In this document: in pieces, positions 9,662-17,331 of the stretch
Numbering within the stretch: the stretch's first letter is position 1
Layout: each line of letters starts with the position of its first letter
Assembly: GCF_041320595.1 (NCBI RefSeq)
Contig: NZ_CP166625.1
Span: 592,660 to 656,659, forward strand
Length of the DNA: 64,000 bases
Direction of reading: 5' to 3'
Source: Pleomorphomonas sp. PLEO
GTDB taxonomy: Bacteria; Pseudomonadota; Alphaproteobacteria; Rhizobiales; Pleomorphomonadaceae
Program-made: the position numbers and the translations under genes
Notes under the pieces: generated by a model
Database searches by the model: none
Told to the model about the DNA's origin: nothing
What the model saw: the letters and a program-made list of their open reading frames with translations, nothing else

Positions 9662-10476
9662 AGGTCTGCCTCGATCAACGCGCGGAGTTCGGGGGTCACC
9701 GCCGGCCGGCGTTCGAACCAGCGAGCAAATCCAGGCACCGCCTGATGCAGCAGCATGCCGAGGCCGTCGGCGATACGAAGACCACGATCAGTGGCGGCTT
9801 GGAGAAATGGCGTGACGAGCGGCACGTAGACAATATCGGTGATCACCGCATCGCTCGGCACAACGCTCATGTCGAGATCTATGGCCCCATCACCCTTCAT
9901 GCCGAGTGAGGTGGTATTGACGATAAAACCGGCTGTTACCGCGTATCGATTCGCAGCCGAAAGGACGTCCGCCGACGCCCGCCCAGGATAACGCTCGGCC
10001 AGTGCCTCGGCCCGCGACAGTGTACGGTTGACGATACGTACCATGAAGCCGCGTTCGACAAGGGCATCCACCACGGCGGCGGCGGCGCCACCGGCACCGA
10101 GCACCAATGCCTCGCCGGGTATCTTGGCCCAGCCGGGAGCGCGTTCGTCGAGATTGGCGACAAAGCCGACACCATCGGTGTTGTCGGCACAGAGCTCGCC
10201 ATTTTCCATCCAGAGCGTATTGGCAGCACCGATACGTTCGACGATCGGCTGCCGATGACCTGCCGCGCGGGCAGCAATTTCCTTATAGGGAATGGTCACG
10301 TTGCAACCGGCGAGGCCACTGTCGGCAAAGCGGGCAAAAAAGCTGTCGATTCGGTCGGGTTCGATCGCGAGGCGTCGATAATCGCCATCGATGCCGAAGT
10401 GCTCAAGCCAGTGACTGTGGATCAGCGGCGAGCGCGACTGGCTCACCGGCCAGCCAATGACGGCAGCGCGGATCAT
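9658..10476 (-). CDS. aroE: Shikimate dehydrogenase (NADP+)
   Basis: Reduces 3-dehydroshikimate to shikimate in the chorismate pathway. The 272 aa protein has the substrate site SRSPLIHSHWL (about 14-24), catalytic Lys in NVTIPYKE (about 59-66), NTDG (near 100) and the NADP-binding loop VLGAGGAAAAV (about 125-135). The C-terminal GLGMLLHQAVPGFARWF is the expected end motif. It overlaps maf and coaE by 4 nt each. Confidence 0.97.
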   Translation of the reverse strand: MIRAAVIGWPVSQSRSPLIHSHWLEHFGIDGDYRRLAIEPDRIDSFFARFADSGLAGCNVTIPYKEIAARAAGHRQPIVERIGAANTLWMENGELCADNTDGVGFVANLDERAPGWAKIPGEALVLGAGGAAAAVVDALVERGFMVRIVNRTLSRAEALAERYPGRASADVLSAANRYAVTAGFIVNTTSLGMKGDGAIDLDMSVVPSDAVITDIVYVPLVTPFLQAATDRGLRIADGLGMLLHQAVPGFARWFERRPAVTPELRALIEADL

Positions 10477-11060
10477 TGTTCGATTATCCTTTCCTCACGC
10501 AGAAACTCGAGCAGCGGCAACAGCGGCAGGCCAAGAATTGTGAAATGATTGCCTTCGATTTCCTCGAACAGTTGAACGCCGTAGCCTTCGAGCTGATAGG
10601 CGCCGACCGAGCCCAATATCGCCTCACCGACAACCGCGAGATAATGACTTATGAAGCGCGTCGACAACGGCCGCATCGTCAACTTCGCATCATCGACGGC
10701 ACGATGAAGAACCTCGCCGTTCCGGGCGAGCGACAAGGCGGAATGAAGTTCGTGGGTGCGACCGGAGAGACGGGAAAGCTGTCGGCCGGCTTCCTCGCGA
10801 TCCCTTGGCTTGTGAAAACGCTCCTCGCCAAGCGACAGCGTCTGATCGGCTCCGATAACCAGGTCACCCGGTCGACGTAGCGATACCTCCACCGCCTTCA
10901 CATCGGCGAGTGCCTGCGCTACGTCGGCCGCGGAAAGCCCAACGAGATCTTCCTCGATGAGACGCTCGTCGACATCGGCCGGCACTCTTTTGAAGATAAG
11001 ACCGGCACCGGTTAGGAGGGCGGCGCGGGCGGCGCTGGCCGAGGCAAGGACAAGGCTCAT
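10473..11060 (-). CDS. maf: Maf-family nucleoside triphosphate pyrophosphatase
   Basis: Maf/YhdE/YceF-type nucleotide pyrophosphatase, thought to remove non-canonical or modified NTPs (house-cleaning). The 195 aa protein starts with the family signature LASASAARAALLTGAG, followed by VPADVDE (about 27-33) and the conserved KPRDREEAGRQLSRLSGRTH block around 84-103. The exact substrate (dTTP/UTP or m7GTP class) cannot be settled by eye. It is coupled to aroE by a 4-nt overlap and lies 3 nt after ppsR. Confidence 0.92.
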   Translation of the reverse strand: MSLVLASASAARAALLTGAGLIFKRVPADVDERLIEEDLVGLSAADVAQALADVKAVEVSLRRPGDLVIGADQTLSLGEERFHKPRDREEAGRQLSRLSGRTHELHSALSLARNGEVLHRAVDDAKLTMRPLSTRFISHYLAVVGEAILGSVGAYQLEGYGVQLFEEIEGNHFTILGLPLLPLLEFLREERIIEQ

Positions 11061-11063
11061 CGG

Positions 11064-11921
11064 TCACCCGGCGTCTGAAAAGGGATCGAGCATTTTGCCA
11101 TAGCGATGTTGATCCCAGAGGGCGAGAATGGCGGCGGCGGTTTCCTCGATCGACCGGCGGGTAACGTCGATCATCGGCCAGCCATGCTCGGTGCAGAGGC
11201 GCTTGGAGTAGAGAATCTCCTGAGCGATCGACGCCTTGTCCACATAGGTTGAATTCTGATTCTGGTCGGCCAGAGCCAAAAGTCGGTTCTGACGAACATG
11301 CATGATGCGCTCGGCCGTGGCGATCAAGCAAACAACGAGCGGCCGCCGAGCAGAGATCACCTTATCGGTAATGGGAATGCCGGGCACCAGCGGCACGTTG
11401 GCCGTGCGGATGCCACGATTGGCGAGATAAATCGACGTTGGCGTCTTCGAGGTGCGACTGATGCCGATCAGGATGACGTCGGTCTCCTCTATGTCATCGG
11501 GCAGGGCGCCGTCGTCGTGGGCCAACGTGAAATTCAGCGCGTCGATGCGCTTGAAATAGTCGGCATCCATCGCGTGCTGCGCACCGGCCTTACCGATGGC
11601 CTGTACCTTGAAGAAGGAACGGAACACGTCAAACACCGGCCGCAACACGTCGATGCAGGGAATGGCGGCGGCCTGACAGGCCTCCTCGAGTCGTATCGCA
11701 AGGTCCTGTTGCACCAGGGTGTAAAGAACGATGCCAGGCGCCGCCTCGATATCGGCAATGACGCGTTCGATGTGCCGCACTGACCGAACCAGCGGATAGA
11801 TGTGCTCGATCGCCACCATCGATTCATATTGAGCGGTGGCCGCCCGGCCAACGGCAAGCAGCGTCTCGCCGGTGGAATCGGAGACGAGATGGATATGGAA
11901 ATAGGTCTGGCCCCGCTTCAT
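11064..11921 (-). CDS. ppsR: Pyruvate,phosphate dikinase / PEP synthase regulatory protein (DUF299)
   Basis: ADP-dependent kinase and phosphate-dependent phosphorylase family that switches PPDK or PEP synthase on and off. The 285 aa length is typical. The N-terminal HLVSDSTGET and the P-loop-like GISRTSKTPTSIYLANRG (about 152-169) are the diagnostic blocks, followed by VPLVPG. It is the gene known as RP001 in the Rickettsia and Caulobacter origin literature, where it flanks oriC opposite hemE. Here too it is transcribed away from the intergenic region that precedes hemE. Confidence 0.95.
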   Translation of the reverse strand: MKRGQTYFHIHLVSDSTGETLLAVGRAATAQYESMVAIEHIYPLVRSVRHIERVIADIEAAPGIVLYTLVQQDLAIRLEEACQAAAIPCIDVLRPVFDVFRSFFKVQAIGKAGAQHAMDADYFKRIDALNFTLAHDDGALPDDIEETDVILIGISRTSKTPTSIYLANRGIRTANVPLVPGIPITDKVISARRPLVVCLIATAERIMHVRQNRLLALADQNQNSTYVDKASIAQEILYSKRLCTEHGWPMIDVTRRSIEETAAAILALWDQHRYGKMLDPFSDAG

Positions 11922-12106
11922 AGCCGGCGTGCTCCGAAAGAACGGCGACGCAGCATCTCAGATGGCGCAGTGCTTGGCGAGTTCTTTTTTGCCAATTACG
12001 ATCAATGGTTTGGCTACGCTGGCTGGTCCGCTGTCCACAGAGGGACACCCATCGTGGGGATGAGCGTGGACAAAAACAGCCTTTCCTTGGGTGCCGGATC
12101 GACCCC

Positions 12107-12115
12107 TGTGGGTAA
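12107..12115 (-). promoter_or_regulatory. DnaA-box-like motif in oriC
   Basis: Reads TTACCCACA on the minus strand, one mismatch from the TTATCCACA consensus. It lies in the ppsR-hemE intergenic region. Confidence 0.55.
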
Positions 12116-12197
12116 GCCGCCAAACCGTCAACAGGACAGGCCAATGGGCACTGTCTTGACGGTGTCTGTGGGTGCTGTGCAAAAGCGGCGCTGATGC

Positions 12198-12212
12198 TTA
12201 ATGGTTCATTAA
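12198..12212. promoter_or_regulatory. CtrA-type binding site 1 in oriC
   Basis: TTAA at 12198-12201 and TTAA at 12209-12212, exactly 7 nt apart and followed by C. This is a full match to the TTAA-N7-TTAA(C) site of the cell-cycle regulator CtrA. Confidence 0.75.
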
Positions 12213-12232
12213 CTGTTCGGCGGTCATCCCCA

Positions 12233-12247
12233 TTAACCATTCGTTAA
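12233..12247. promoter_or_regulatory. CtrA-type binding site 2 in oriC
   Basis: TTAA at 12233-12236 and TTAA at 12244-12247 with a 7-nt spacer, 35 bp after site 1. Two perfect sites in 50 bp of high-GC DNA are unlikely by chance. Confidence 0.75.
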
Positions 12248-12276
12248 GAATTGCGGCATTCCGCCATCCGCTACAG

Positions 12277-12285
12277 TTTTCCACA
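12277..12285 (+). promoter_or_regulatory. DnaA-box-like motif in oriC
   Basis: TTTTCCACA, one mismatch from the TTATCCACA consensus, located 30 bp beyond CtrA site 2 and about 100 bp before the AT-rich tract. Confidence 0.55.
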
Positions 12286-12426
12286 AAAGCCACAGGCCAC
12301 CGGTTCAAATGACGCTACCGCTGTCGAGCAGAGACGCTTCGCATGGTTCCGATTGTGGAGGAACAACAATCCCTGCTATCCCTCGCCAATAAGAAAAAGA
12401 AAGTATCTTTAAATAGGATTCTTACC

Positions 12427-13503
12427 TTGGAAACGGCCATCGGAGCGATCACTGAAAAGACCGATAGGGCAGCGAGTGAGCGTCGCCTTCTCAGAGTCCT
12501 CGATGGCGAGCGGATGTGGCCACCGCCGGTTTGGATGATGCGTCAAGCCGGACGCTACCTTCCCGAATATCGGGCGACGAGAGCCAGAGCTGGATCCTTC
12601 CTCGATCTCTGCTATGCACCTGCTCTGGCTACCGAGGTGACCCTGCAACCGATCCGTCGCTTCGGCTTCGATGCGGCAATTTTGTTTTCCGACATTTTGG
12701 TCGTTCCACACGCCCTTGGTCAGAAGGTTTGGTTCGTCGAAGGCGAAGGCCCGAGGCTTGAGCGGGTCGATCTGGCTCACCTTGTTCTGGAACCGGATCG
12801 TCTGCTCACGCGGCTTGAGCCAGTCATCGAGGCGGTGTCATCCATCCGTGCGGAGCTTCCCGACGAGACGGCCTTCCTTGGCTTCTGCGGTGCGCCCTGG
12901 ACGCTGATCACCTACATGATCGCGGGACGTGGCACCCCCGACCAGATGCCGGCACGGCGGGCGGCGCTGAGCGACCCGATCGGTATCGATCGGCTGGTCG
13001 ATATCCTTGTGGACGCTTCGATCACCTACCTCGCCGCTCAGCTGAGGGCAGGCGCCGATGCGGTGCAGATTTTCGATACCTGGGCCGGCGTGCTGGATGA
13101 TGCTGGTTTCCAGCGTTTTGTGATCGAGCCCACGCGCCGCATCGTCGAAGGCTTGCGCGCTGAGATACCTGGCGCGCGGGTGATCGGCTTTCCAAAAGGG
13201 GCGGGCGGCCATCTTCCGATTTATGTGCGGGAGACCGGGGTCGATGCCGTTGGCGTCGATTGGCAGGCTTCGCTTGATTTTGTTCGTGACGATGTGCAGC
13301 CGCTCGTCGCCGTTCAAGGCAACCTCGACCCGCTGCATCTCGTCACGGGTGGGGATATGCTGGATGCCGCTGTTGATCGAATCCTTGCCCGGTTGGGTGA
13401 GGGTAGGCTGATCTTCAACCTCGGCCATGGCATCACGCCGGACGGCTCGATCGACAATGTCGCGCGCATGCTGGCACGAGTGCGTGGTGTTGGGGGACGA
13501 TAA
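12427..13503 (+). CDS. hemE: Uroporphyrinogen decarboxylase
   Basis: Decarboxylates uroporphyrinogen III to coproporphyrinogen III in heme synthesis. The conserved N-terminal motif [17 protein letters not shown] and the following [13 protein letters not shown] segment are intact, and [14 protein letters not shown] plus the C-terminal FNLGHGITP are also typical. The frame is open from an ATG at 12343, but that would add a lysine-rich 28 aa segment encoded by the AT-rich tract. I prefer the TTG at 12427, which has AGGA at 12415-12418 with 8-nt spacing and gives 358 aa, close to the family length. It overlaps hemJ by 1 nt (TAATG). Its promoter probably lies inside oriC, as in Caulobacter. Confidence 0.93.
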   Translation: METAIGAITEKTDRAASERRLLRVLDGERMWPPPVWMMRQAGRYLPEYRATRARAGSFLDLCYAPALATEVTLQPIRRFGFDAAILFSDILVVPHALGQKVWFVEGEGPRLERVDLAHLVLEPDRLLTRLEPVIEAVSSIRAELPDETAFLGFCGAPWTLITYMIAGRGTPDQMPARRAALSDPIGIDRLVDILVDASITYLAAQLRAGADAVQIFDTWAGVLDDAGFQRFVIEPTRRIVEGLRAEIPGARVIGFPKGAGGHLPIYVRETGVDAVGVDWQASLDFVRDDVQPLVAVQGNLDPLHLVTGGDMLDAAVDRILARLGEGRLIFNLGHGITPDGSIDNVARMLARVRGVGGR

Positions 13504-13937
13504 TGGGTCTCGGCTATGACTGGATCAAGATCGGCCACCTGTTTTCGGTGATCGCCTGGATGGCCGGTATCTTCTATTTGCCGCGTCTTTTTGTGTATCA
13601 CGCCGATGCTGAGACCGGCTCAGTTCAGTCCGAAACCTTCAAGGTGATGGAACGCCGATTGCTGAAGGGCATCATGCGGCCGGCGATGTATGCCACTTGG
13701 GTTTTTGGTCTTTGGCTTGGAGTAAAGGGAGCATGGTTTTCCACGGCGTCCTGGCTGTGGTTGAAACTCCTCTTCGTGCTCGGCCTGACCGTCTATCATT
13801 ATCAGCTCGATGCTTGGCGCAAGGCCTTCGAACGGGATGCGAATCAGCATGCCGCGCGCTTCTTCCGCATGATGAACGAGCTGCCGACGCTGATCCTCTT
13901 CGCCATTCTTGTGCTGGTCGTACTGAAGCCGTTCTAA
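13503..13937 (+). CDS. hemJ: Protoporphyrinogen IX oxidase HemJ
   Basis: Small integral membrane heme-pathway oxidase (UPF0093) that converts protoporphyrinogen IX to protoporphyrin IX in organisms lacking HemG or HemY. The 144 aa protein has four predicted membrane helices. It carries the conserved His in KIGHLFSVIAWMAGIFYLPR (residues 9-28), the MERRLLKGIMRPAM block (about 50-63) and the terminal RMMNELPTL motif. It is translationally coupled to hemE, so two heme-pathway steps are co-expressed. Confidence 0.95.
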   Translation: MGLGYDWIKIGHLFSVIAWMAGIFYLPRLFVYHADAETGSVQSETFKVMERRLLKGIMRPAMYATWVFGLWLGVKGAWFSTASWLWLKLLFVLGLTVYHYQLDAWRKAFERDANQHAARFFRMMNELPTLILFAILVLVVLKPF

Positions 13938-14189
13938 AAGCCAGTACGAGACCTCGTAGTCCCTGAGTCTTGCCGCGCCGGACGGAACAGGGTATAGCGA
14001 AATCGTCCCTCACTTCGCGGACAGGCGTATCCAGGCCGAGAAGGTCTGGAGAGTTTCCCCCCGCGGCGGTTCCCCACCGTTGCTGCCAGCCCGCGTCCTT
14101 CGGAAAAGATCGTCGATGCGTATCCCCAAGCAGGGGAATTTTTTGTTTTCGACTTCGATTCCTTTTTCCAGCCAAGAGATGCCTTGTCC
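13938..14189 (+). promoter_or_regulatory. Long leader region of rho
   Basis: The 252 nt between hemJ and rho show no coding signal. They include an imperfect hairpin near 14060-14083 (GCGGCGGT and ACCGTTGC arms with G-U pairs) and a short GC stem followed by U-rich sequence (see 14123-14145). Rho is autogenously attenuated in other bacteria through a long leader, so this spacer may have a similar role. That is inference. Confidence 0.4.
14123..14145 (+). terminator. Possible intrinsic terminator or attenuator in the rho leader
   Basis: A 5-bp stem (14123-14127 TCCCC with 14133-14137 GGGGA, 5-nt loop) is followed by ATTTTTTG. The stem is short but GC-rich and sits about 45 nt before the rho start. 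It could end readthrough from hemEJ or attenuate rho. Confidence 0.4.
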
Positions 14190-15455
14190 ATGTCGGAGAT
14201 GAAACTCCAGGATCTCAAGAAGAAGACCCCCACCGAACTTCTGGCCGTTGCGGAAGAGGTCGAGGTGGAAAATGCCTCGACCATGCGCAAGCAGGAATTG
14301 CTGTTTGCCATTTTGAAGCAGCTCGCCGAGCAAGAAGTCGATATCATCGGCGAGGGCGTTGTCGAAGTGCTCCAGGACGGCTTTGGCTTCCTGCGTTCGC
14401 CTGACGCCAACTATCTGCCGGGTCCTGACGACATCTACATTTCGCCGGCGCAAATTCGCCGCTTCTCGCTCAGGACCGGTGATACCGTCGAAGGGCAGAT
14501 TCGTAGCCCCAAGGAGGGCGAGCGCTATTTCGCGCTGCTCAAGGTCAACACCGTCAATTTCGAAGACCCCGAGAAGGCGCGCCACAAGGTGCACTTCGAC
14601 AACCTGACGCCGCTCTATCCGGATGAGCGCTTCCGCATGGAAGTCGAAGGCGTCCCGTCGAAGGATTTCTCGGCCCGTGTCATCGATATCGTGGCACCGC
14701 TCGGCAAGGGCCAGCGCGCGCTGATCGTCGCGCCGCCGCGTACCGGCAAGACCGTTCTGTTGCAGAACATCGCCCACTCGATCACCACCAACCACCCGGA
14801 ATGCTACCTGATCGTTCTTCTGATTGACGAGCGCCCGGAAGAAGTGACCGACATGCAGCGTTCGGTACGGGGCGAGGTGGTTTCCTCGACTTTTGACGAA
14901 CCGGCGACACGCCACGTTCAAGTAGCGGAAATGGTCATCGAAAAGGCCAAGCGTCTGGTCGAGCATGGCCGCGACGTGGTCATTTTACTTGATTCGATCA
15001 CCCGCCTCGGTCGCGCTTACAACACGGTGGTGCCGTCTTCCGGCAAGGTGCTGACAGGTGGTGTCGATGCCAACGCGCTGCAGCGGCCGAAGCGCTTCTT
15101 CGGCGCGGCTCGAAATATCGAACAGGGCGGGTCCTTGACCATCATTGCCACCGCGTTGATCGATACGGGCAGCCGTATGGACGAGGTTATCTTCGAAGAG
15201 TTCAAGGGCACTGGTAACTCGGAAATCATCCTGGATCGCAAGATCTCGGACAAACGCGTGTTCCCGGCCATCGATATCCAGCGTTCCGGTACCCGCAAGG
15301 AAGACCTGCTGGTGGTCCCCGACAAGCTCAAGAAGACCTTTGTTCTCCGTCGTATTCTCAATCCGATGGGGACAACGGACGCGACCGAGTTCCTGCTGGA
15401 CAAGCTCCGGCAGACGCGGACCAACGGCGACTTCTTCGATTCCATGAACACTTGA
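14190..15455 (+). CDS. rho: Transcription termination factor Rho
   Basis: Hexameric RNA-dependent ATPase that terminates transcription, 421 aa. The N-terminal Rho_N helices ([20 protein letters not shown]) are followed by the cold-shock-type RNA-binding domain with the RNP-like GFGFLR (about 66-71). The ATPase core has Walker A PPRTGKT (about 181-187), Walker [12 protein letters not shown] and the Q-loop/R-loop region [15 protein letters not shown] use the ATG at 14190, with AGAGA just upstream, although a TTG two codons earlier is possible. It sits in the hemE-hemJ-rho-mnmE order typical of the alphaproteobacterial origin region. Confidence 0.97.
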   Translation: MSEMKLQDLKKKTPTELLAVAEEVEVENASTMRKQELLFAILKQLAEQEVDIIGEGVVEVLQDGFGFLRSPDANYLPGPDDIYISPAQIRRFSLRTGDTVEGQIRSPKEGERYFALLKVNTVNFEDPEKARHKVHFDNLTPLYPDERFRMEVEGVPSKDFSARVIDIVAPLGKGQRALIVAPPRTGKTVLLQNIAHSITTNHPECYLIVLLIDERPEEVTDMQRSVRGEVVSSTFDEPATRHVQVAEMVIEKAKRLVEHGRDVVILLDSITRLGRAYNTVVPSSGKVLTGGVDANALQRPKRFFGAARNIEQGGSLTIIATALIDTGSRMDEVIFEEFKGTGNSEIILDRKISDKRVFPAIDIQRSGTRKEDLLVVPDKLKKTFVLRRILNPMGTTDATEFLLDKLRQTRTNGDFFDSMNT

Positions 15456-15468
15456 CATCCGGCTCGTG

Positions 15469-15484
15469 TGTTTCACGTGAATCA
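15469..15484. promoter_or_regulatory. parS-like centromere site, 15/16 match
   Basis: The 16-mer TGTTTCACGTGAATCA differs at one position from the palindromic parS consensus TGTTTCACGTGAAACA. It lies 14 nt after the rho stop and about 5 kb from parAB. It is probably bound by the ParB encoded at 20853-21737. Confidence 0.75.
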
Positions 15485-15530
15485 TCGGCGGATATCGATT
15501 CGTCGCCGTTCCAGTTCCTGCGCGACATAC

Positions 15531-15551
15531 AAAGGGCCCATCGGGCCCTTT
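15531..15551 (+). terminator. Hairpin downstream of rho
   Basis: A perfect 9-bp stem (AAAGGGCCC, 3-nt loop, GGGCCCTTT) lies 75 nt past the rho stop. The U-tract is only the last bases of the stem, so termination strength is uncertain. Confidence 0.6.
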
Positions 15552-15643
15552 GCCATTTGTGCGGCTCGGCCATTCTCATATTGGCCAAGGGAACTCGCCC
15601 GGCTCGGCATCTTGAACGAATGATCAAACCAAAGGATTGAGTC

Positions 15644-16942
15644 GTGTCCGATACGATCTTCGCCTTGTCGTCCGGGGCTCTGCCAAGTGGCGTCGCGATG
15701 GTCCGAGTCTCCGGACCTGACGTCCGATTCGTACTCGAAACAACCGTTGGCCAGTTGCCAGCACCTCGCCACGCGACCTTGAAAACCTTCCGTGGCGTCG
15801 GGGGTGAGGTCATCGATCGTGGGGTGGTGTTGTTCTTTCCGGCTCCAGGCAGTTTTACCGGTGAGGACATTGCCGAGTTCCATTTGCATGGTGGCAGGGC
15901 GGTCGTTGCGGCTTTTGTCGCCTTTCTTGGAAGTCTTCCGGGAACGAGGCTCGCCGAGGCTGGTGAGTTTACCCGTCGTGCCTTCGACAATGGTCGGCTC
16001 GATCTCACGGAAGCGGAAGGCCTCGCGGACCTCATCGTTGCCGATACAGAAGCCCAACGGCGTCAAGCCGTGCGTCTCGCTGGTGGCGCCTTCCGGACAA
16101 GGGCCGAGGACTGGCGGCGGCGCCTGATCGATTTGCGGGCCTACGTCGAGGCGGACCTCGATTTTTCCGACGAGGAGGATGTGCCGGAAGATATTTCCAG
16201 CGCCGTCGGCACTGGGATTGGTGCCTTGCGGGCGGAGATGGAGCGTGAACTATCGGCTGGCCAACGTGGCGAGCGTATCCGCGATGGCTTTGAAGTGGTG
16301 GTGCTTGGTCCACCCAATGCCGGCAAGTCCAGTCTGGTCAATGCGCTGTCCGAGCGTGAAGTCGCCATTGTTACCGACATTCCCGGCACGACCCGCGATC
16401 TCCTGGAGGTCCATCTCGATCTCGGTGGCTACGCTGTTACGTTGGTGGATACGGCAGGCCTGCGGGACGGTGGCGATGTGATCGAGGTTGAGGGTATGCG
16501 ACGGGGCAGGGCGCGGGCACAGTCCGCTGACCTGATCCTCTGGCTTGACGAGAACGGCGGCGATCCTCCTCAGGACATCACGACGCTGGGAGGGAAGGTT
16601 CTGAGTGTGCAGACCAAGGCCGATCTCAATTCTTCTAATCGCGAAGGGCTGACGATCTCCATTCACGACCGAGCTTCAGTTGATCGACTCCTTCATCGAT
16701 TGTCTCAGGAAGCGGCTGGGCGTCTCGGAGGTGAGGCGCCGCTGGTGAGCCGGGCACGCCAACGACAGTGTTTGGAACAAGCAGTCAGCGCACTCAGGGA
16801 TATAGAAGTTTCGGGACTTCCAGCTGAGATCGTGGCCGATCGACTGCGTCAAACTGGCGAGGCGCTCGGTCGACTGACCGGCCGCATTGACGTTGAAGAG
16901 GTACTTGGCTCGATATTCTCGACGTTCTGCATCGGCAAATAA
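15644..16942 (+). CDS. mnmE: tRNA modification GTPase MnmE (TrmE)
   Basis: With MnmG, installs the carboxymethylaminomethyl/aminomethyl group at U34 of certain tRNAs. The 432 aa protein has the N-terminal tetrahydrofolate-binding domain (TIFALSSG, then FTGEDIAEFHLHGGRAVV), a helical domain, and an inserted G domain. Motifs there are VLGPPNAGKSSLVNAL (about 220-235), the MnmE-typical TDIPGTTRD and DTAGLRD. The C-terminal FCIGK keeps the catalytic Cys. The start is GTG at 15644. It is flanked by two parS sites and precedes mnmG, its functional partner, by 389 nt. Confidence 0.96.
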   Translation: MSDTIFALSSGALPSGVAMVRVSGPDVRFVLETTVGQLPAPRHATLKTFRGVGGEVIDRGVVLFFPAPGSFTGEDIAEFHLHGGRAVVAAFVAFLGSLPGTRLAEAGEFTRRAFDNGRLDLTEAEGLADLIVADTEAQRRQAVRLAGGAFRTRAEDWRRRLIDLRAYVEADLDFSDEEDVPEDISSAVGTGIGALRAEMERELSAGQRGERIRDGFEVVVLGPPNAGKSSLVNALSEREVAIVTDIPGTTRDLLEVHLDLGGYAVTLVDTAGLRDGGDVIEVEGMRRGRARAQSADLILWLDENGGDPPQDITTLGGKVLSVQTKADLNSSNREGLTISIHDRASVDRLLHRLSQEAAGRLGGEAPLVSRARQRQCLEQAVSALRDIEVSGLPAEIVADRLRQTGEALGRLTGRIDVEEVLGSIFSTFCIGK

Positions 16943-17331
16943 TCGATTCCAATCCGAAACGATTATCCGAAGTTGCCGCGGACCACGCCGTCGTATCGCT
17001 CGCCCGCACCTGGGAAGTGGGGCGCATTTCTGGCAAGCTTCCAAAATATTAACGGTGTTTCACGTGAAACACTCCACAGCTTGTGGAAAACTATTCGGAT
17101 TCGCTACCGAACCGATTCCGGAAAACCGGCTCTTTCCTCCAAGAGCTAGCTTGAAAAGCGCAGAAATCAGCGCTTTCGGCTTTGACCTTTGGGGCAATTC
17201 TGACCTATTAAGGCATCCCCAAGCTTTAAGGGCTGGCGTCTGTGACGTGGGGATCAGGTGTGGATGGCCCGGCAATAATGGGCACCTCGGCCGTTTTTTG
17301 CAAAGTTTGCTAACTTGCAACATCAGGAGCG
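16943..17331. other. mnmE-mnmG intergenic region with parS
   Basis: A 389-nt non-coding spacer, unusually long for this gene-dense stretch. It contains a perfect parS site (17056-17071), a DnaA-box-like TTTTCCACA on the minus strand (17082-17090) and a weaker one, TGTGGATGG, at 17259-17267 (two mismatches). The mnmG promoter is presumably in the AT-richer 17205-17320 part. I see no convincing gene in it. Confidence 0.6.
17056..17071. promoter_or_regulatory. parS centromere site, perfect palindrome
   Basis: TGTTTCACGTGAAACA is an exact match to the widespread parS consensus bound by chromosomal ParB. It lies about 3.8 kb upstream of the parB gene and about 4.6 kb from the predicted origin. 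Confidence 0.92.

Larger units (their letters stand above)
11922..12426. other. Probable chromosomal replication origin (oriC)
   Basis: Intergenic region between divergent ppsR and hemE, the position of oriC in Caulobacter crescentus. It holds two perfect CtrA-type sites (12198-12212 and 12233-12247). DnaA-box-like motifs occur at 12031-12039 and 12065-12073 (two mismatches each to TTATCCACA), and at 12107-12115 and 12277-12285 (one mismatch each). The tract 12388-12425 is about 79% A+T against a high-GC background and could be the unwinding element. A GATTC at 12417-12421 fits the CcrM target GANTC. No coding frame is convincing upstream of 12427. Synteny and motifs agree; a GC-skew switch was not measured. 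Confidence 0.8.
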
